Below, one piece after another: positions 31,701-64,000 of a DNA stretch of 64,000 bases; positions within the stretch are counted from its first letter, which is position 1; every line of letters begins with the position of its first letter. This stretch comes from Paralichthys olivaceus (lineage: Eukaryota; Chordata; Actinopteri; Pleuronectiformes; Paralichthyidae), in contig NC_091116.1 of assembly GCF_024713975.1 (NCBI RefSeq), forward strand, positions 7,470,986-7,534,985. The letters run 5' to 3'. Under the pieces are notes generated by a model. The model was not told the DNA's origin, did no database searches, and saw only the letters and a program-made list of their open reading frames with translations. Made by a program: the position numbers and the translations under genes.

Positions 31701-32396
31701 TGAATGCAATTATCAGATCCTTTGCAGAACAGAGATGTAAGGAGAGATACATTTCCACTTCTGTCATCTAGTTGATGTCCATGTGTACCTGTAAAAGAGA
31801 AGGCACTTATTGACTTCCTTGACGCACCTTGATGACACGCTCTACAAATCAGCGGCACTGTCTAAAGCTGTCCGGCTCTGTTACACCTACAGTTATAAGG
31901 AGGTAGATGTTTCTTACCCCCCCCCCCCCCCCCCCCTTCTGTCTGTAATGTTAAAGATTAACGTTATGGGAGCACTGACATGTATTTTTGATTTATTAAG
32001 CATCAGCAGGGTCTTTGTTCACAAATGTTTTATTAGCAGCACTGCGTGTGAGGATGCTGACTTTACAGCCTGGAGGATCCTTTTAATTAATTTAATACAT
32101 TTCCCATGTCTCTGTGTGATGGGTGCGGATCCTCCATGGATGCATCAACGGCATGGACAACTGAGACCACCTATGCTGCACATGGATAACTTGGAAACAC
32201 AGCAGCTGGCATTAAGACACAGACACAATTTGTTGGTGACACATTTCAGTGATTTTTCCACCATATTCTGATTTAGAAAAGAGACGCTGACTGAGATTAA
32301 AGCACTGACTCAGCTTTAAGCTGTGTGTGTGTTCACATCCTTCCTCTTCACTCAGCGGTCCATCTGAGCTCTCAGCAGGCCATACACAGTGAAAAG

Positions 32397-32423
32397 TTCA
32401 GCCACAACACAGCACGGACAGCT
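32397..32423 (+). promoter_or_regulatory. Candidate split RE1/NRSE (REST) site
   Basis: TTCAGCC at 32397 and GGACAGC at 32416 are the left and right half-sites of the RE1 silencer, in the right order and orientation and 19 bases apart start to start. Canonical sites are 11 apart, but expanded sites of about 16-19 are known. It lies about 2.4 kb upstream of the chrm4 start exon. Mammalian M4 is a classical REST-repressed gene. Chance occurrence is quite possible. Confidence 0.3.
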
Positions 32424-34152
32424 GTTCATGCATGTATGGTGTGAAAAACACATCCATTGCCACAAACAGGAGGGTGGCTTGGTCTTTCTTTTTGAAGATG
32501 GAGTTGCAGATTCTCTCTTCAGTGTTTAACCAAACCGATCCATCAAAGAGTAGAGCTGTCGGTGCACACAATGTTCTGCAGCCTGTGCACTCCACTTCTC
32601 CACTGCTGATGTTGGGTCATGTGCACACAAATATCCGTCATGCATGCACGTGTCATAGCTGAAGGAAACGACGAGCTATGTTACAGCTGCAAATGGAAGC
32701 ATTGTGAAGAGTGATGTGTGTGGAGTCTATTCACTGTGCTAACACCACAAGTATGTTGGGATGTTTGAGGGAGACGCCCTGAAACGGAAACACTCCTTTA
32801 CTTGGTACAAACAATTGGGAATCAAACCCTCGTCTCAAACGTAGTATTTCTTATGATTATTTGTCACAAAATCTTTTATTGTATCACAATCAACAATCCT
32901 GGCCCTGTGTCACTTGATTTAAAACAAATTTTGCAGTATTGCCTGAATGTTTGACTTTGTTTCCAGGACAACCACAGACTGCGAGGTTTAAGTGGATTGA
33001 AGCTTACACAGAAGAGGAAAGAAACACTGGGTCTGTGCTGTGCACAGGTCAGAGTAAGGCCTCGAGAGCCCCAAGGCACTGTGTCATCAACACACACACA
33101 CACAAACACACACACACTTAAGTATCTGTTGTTGATTAGACATGATTTCCATCTTAGGCTGGATTGTAAAAAACACTTGGTTTTATTTTTTCTGTTGCTG
33201 AGTTACCTCAACCATGAGCCCAGTCTAACCTCTGTTTTGTTCCATAATAATGTGCAGATAGCCACATGGTCTCCTCGTCTGCTGCCTGCCGAAGCCCAGG
33301 AAAGCTTTTTGCTTGTGGGTATGTTGATTAGCAACATTTGAAGACTTTCTCACTGTCAGTGTGGGGAACATATGTATGTTCAGATCTTTATATTTTCATA
33401 TGTCAGATATGTGGAGTTGATCTTATAGATCACCCAACTTTGAATGACAGGCCCCCTCCTTTGTAGCTATAACAAATCAGGCTTTAGACTGAGGTAAGCC
33501 CTGCAACTGCATAAATAAATGGACACAGACATTTATACATTTATAAATACAAAGAATTATATAAATGAATGCATAAATACCAAAATACTTCAGTAATTCA
33601 TAAATAGCCTTTTTCCACTATTATACTATTTTCCAAATTCATGTCTGCAGTTATTAATACATTATGTAATTTATTTATTTGTTGTTACTTTTTGATTTTG
33701 TCAGATTCTGTCCTTGATACAAATAATATCACATTTGCTCCGGTTTCTAAATATAATCCAGAAAAAAAGATCATTTAGTTTATTCATATGGGCCTAATAA
33801 AATAGAATGAGAAAAGATTAGACTAGAGACAAAGAAGGATTATTAATCCCAAAAGGAAAATCTTGAGTCACTTTGCTACAAGATTACAATATTGCAATGT
33901 ATAAAAGAGTACTGTCTATTCAACAATACAGTATTAAGTCTTAAAATGTAACTGGAAATAAAAGTATAAAATGTAATATACAGTGTTCAGAGTAATAAGT
34001 ACATAACATAAGTTACGAAAGACAGTTACCTAAAACTACACAAAAGTGGCAGTAAACTATGATGATAATAGGAGTATATGGAATTGGAAATATTGTACAT
34101 AATGTTGAACATATAATGATTAAGAAAACAATATGACACATGTTGCACATGA

Positions 34153-34226
34153 ACGGTAATACTGCACATTAATAGATAATACTGCACATTAATAGGTAAT
34201 ACTGCACATTAATAGGTAATACTGCA
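34153..34226 (+). repeat. 20-bp tandem repeat
   Basis: Three and a half near-perfect copies of a unit reading ACTGCACATTAATAGGTAAT, with one G/A difference between copies and a diverged partial copy before them. Confidence 0.9.
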
Positions 34227-34368
34227 AATGAAAAAAGTAACATTGCACTTCTATTGCACATCTTGTATATATTGTAATTAATAACACGACCTAACACATG
34301 AGAATCAACCCAAAACAAAGATTTTATTCAACTAGGATTGGCGGAGGGAAAATGACATCACAAGTGTT

Positions 34369-34387
34369 TCTCTCTCTCTCTCTCTCT

Positions 34388-34426
<39 letters not shown>

Positions 34427-34428
34427 CT
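34369..34428 (+). repeat. (CT)n-(GT)n-(CG)n compound repeat in the chrm4 promoter
   Basis: About 19 bases of CT, then about 28 of GT, running straight into about ten of CG. The alternating purine-pyrimidine part is of the type that can adopt Z-DNA. A CpG-rich stretch (34417-34560) follows and probably marks the chrm4 promoter/first exon. Confidence 0.85.
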
Positions 34429-34429
34429 C

Positions 34430-34802
34430 GCTCCATGGCTCTATCGCAGTGGAGCGCGCAGCTCTGGAGCGTCTGGAAACGTGCGGCAAGAGCGCAGCGG
34501 CCGCGCACACGATTCCGGGAGAGTCGGTCAATGTCGAAGAAGTGAAAAGGGACGAGTTGATCTGTTGTTCTGATTTCTAGCGTTTGCTCCTGAGACACAT
34601 TCATCACCGACCCCAACAAACTGGTTCTAATCACAGAGAAGACAGAGGCGGGATGAGAGAGGGATCAGCAGTGATGAGGAGCGGATGAGCGCGTAGAGAA
34701 ATAAAGGGATACTGGTGGAAAAAGTTGGAGGAGGACAAGTGGAGGAGAGAGGACCGGGGACTCAGGTCGGCTGCTGCTGCTGCTGCTGCTCCGCCATGCA
34801 CC
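34430..34802 (+). promoter_or_regulatory. chrm4: CpG-rich promoter and 5' UTR of chrm4
   Basis: A GC- and CpG-rich block directly upstream of the start codon, unlike the AT-rich DNA on both sides. It includes about seven CTG triplets (34770-34790) just before the start. It also has an upstream ATG at 34796 whose four-codon frame (ATG CAC CAT GAG TAA, ending 34810) overlaps the receptor start codon out of frame. No TATA box is evident, so the exact start site is unknown. Confidence 0.5.
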
Positions 34803-62840
<28,038 letters not shown>

Positions 62841-64000
62841 TATGAAGGCTGGAGGTCTGGATGGATGGAGGGTTAAACTCTGCGATAATGGAGGATATAG
62901 AAAATGTTGGGTTGTGAGAGAAAGAGATCGGTGGCAGAATGTAGTGGAGAAGAGACATCGGCAATGTAACCAGGATTTATTCTACAAATTAATTACCAGT
63001 GAAATGCGAGTGTACACCAGGCGTTCTTTCACCTGCACAGAACTCAATCGCCATAGAACAGATTACAGCTGTTTCCAGCTGTGTTCGGGCACAGCTTGGC
63101 CACCAATTAAAATCTGTGTCTCTGTGCTATCAGAACAGAAGAGCCGTGGCCACAGACATAATCACAGCTACAGTCTGTCACAGTCAGCCAATCAATACAG
63201 ATGCCTGTTAACAAGCTTCTGCCAGTTAGCTGCATGGATTCAGACTCGGCCCACCACAGCACAGGCTGCTCGTTTTCCCACTGTGGTCACAGCAATTCAT
63301 TTTTTTTTTACAATACACAGTATCATATGCTAATGTATCCATGCTGTGAGAGCTCAGCCGTCATCTGTGGATCAGGAGATGCACTGAGGGAAAGCCAAGA
63401 ATTCCCATGCACCTCCTAAATTAATGTAAATTATTGTTTCTGTTGATATTAGACATGAAATTAACAAATTCATTCATCCATTTTTTGTGTGAGGTAGATG
63501 AAGGGTGTAAACTAGTGCATGGGCTGCAGTTTTCACTCTTCATGGGTTTTGTATTTTGGAATGGGTCTAGTTTCCCTCTTAGCTTTTTCTACCCAGATTC
63601 AGTGACCTTGTCAGAGCTGCAATATTAAATGTATAAATGTTATCACAAAAATGGTTAAAACCCATTAGAGTAAATGTGTTTGCTTTAGTTTTTGGAGCTG
63701 ATATGATTTTATCTCTCATAAGAATTTTCATTTCACAGCCTCCAGTTCAAAAACTATGAAAAGCAGATTTGTGTGTAGATCATTTTCCAGAGATGCCAAA
63801 GAAAAAACAACAACATCTGGGTGGCAGAAAATTACAGACGGAGAAGGGTGAAAGAGGCGAGGAGGAAGGGAGTCAGGAAAATTATGAGCTTGTGGAAGAA
63901 AAGTAGGAAACAGTAGATACACAGGAATTTGTATTTAGTCCTGCTCTCTATTCCTAATGATCAAGAGGGAGACAAGTTATCAGATTATAAACTGCTCTAT

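Larger units (their letters stand above)
31701..34300. other. Intergenic DNA upstream of chrm4
   Basis: No gene-like frame is supported. It holds a C20 run (31917-31936), a CA repeat (about 33091-33118), an A/T-rich ATAAATA-like stretch (about 33500-33610) and 'TTATTAATCCCAAAAGGAAA' (about 33840-33859), which resembles a common teleost LINE end. A possible REST site lies at 32397-32423. Confidence 0.4.

Noticed and set aside
34153..34226. CRISPR-like regular repeats
   Set aside because: The 20-bp units are directly tandem with no unique spacers and lie in vertebrate DNA.
34386..34634. Minus-strand frame ending in a His-Thr repeat
   Set aside because: The repeat is the antisense of the (GT)n microsatellite; the block is the chrm4 promoter/5' UTR.

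Overview
The window is vertebrate nuclear DNA, most likely from a ray-finned (teleost) fish. It has split genes with GT-AG introns, long AT-rich non-coding stretches, many CA/GT microsatellites, and fragments of several repeat families that I recognise as common in teleosts. There is no operon structure, CRISPR array or bacterial insertion sequence. I found no convincing tRNA, rRNA or miRNA gene.

Four protein-coding genes can be built exon by exon, all on the + strand. (1) An s100b-type S100 calcium-binding protein lies at about 7.2-10.0 kb (94 aa, two coding exons). (2) A small single-pass membrane protein with a glycophorin-C/SMAGP-like juxtamembrane motif lies at about 11.6-14.05 kb (98 aa, three coding exons, one of only 30 nt). 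(3) gucy1b2, the beta-2 subunit of soluble guanylate cyclase, lies at about 15.0-23.4 kb (705 aa, 17 coding exons). It looks intact, with a heme-binding domain, an apparently complete catalytic site and a C-terminal CaaX box. (4) chrm4, the M4 muscarinic acetylcholine receptor, lies at about 34.4-62.8 kb (538 aa, seven coding exons). A first exon carries the start codon, and a 20.9-kb intron separates it from the seven-helix body. All four reading frames close across their splice junctions, which is the main support for the models.

Region by region: 1-7.1 kb is intergenic, with a CpG-rich, CRE-containing left edge. 7.1-14 kb holds the two small genes. 15-23.4 kb is gucy1b2, whose introns contain repeat fragments. 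23.4-34.4 kb is intergenic and rich in decayed mobile elements, including a non-LTR retrotransposon endonuclease/RT remnant and a LINE tail. 34.4-62.8 kb is chrm4. Its large first intron holds a Ty3/gypsy pol remnant, an RTE-type LINE remnant, a Tc1-type transposase remnant, at least three copies of one SINE family, microsatellites, and a few low-repeat stretches that could be regulatory. 62.3-64 kb is 3' UTR and flank.

The genes do not form one pathway. Two are signalling proteins (a cGMP-producing cyclase and a Gi/o-coupled receptor), one is a calcium sensor and one is a membrane-skeleton-type adaptor. I see no sign of a previously undescribed system. The most informative observations concern gene structure: the multiply interrupted M4 receptor, the ATG-only first coding exon and possible alternative 3' end of gucy1b2, the short overlapping upstream ORFs, and the 30-nt microexon.
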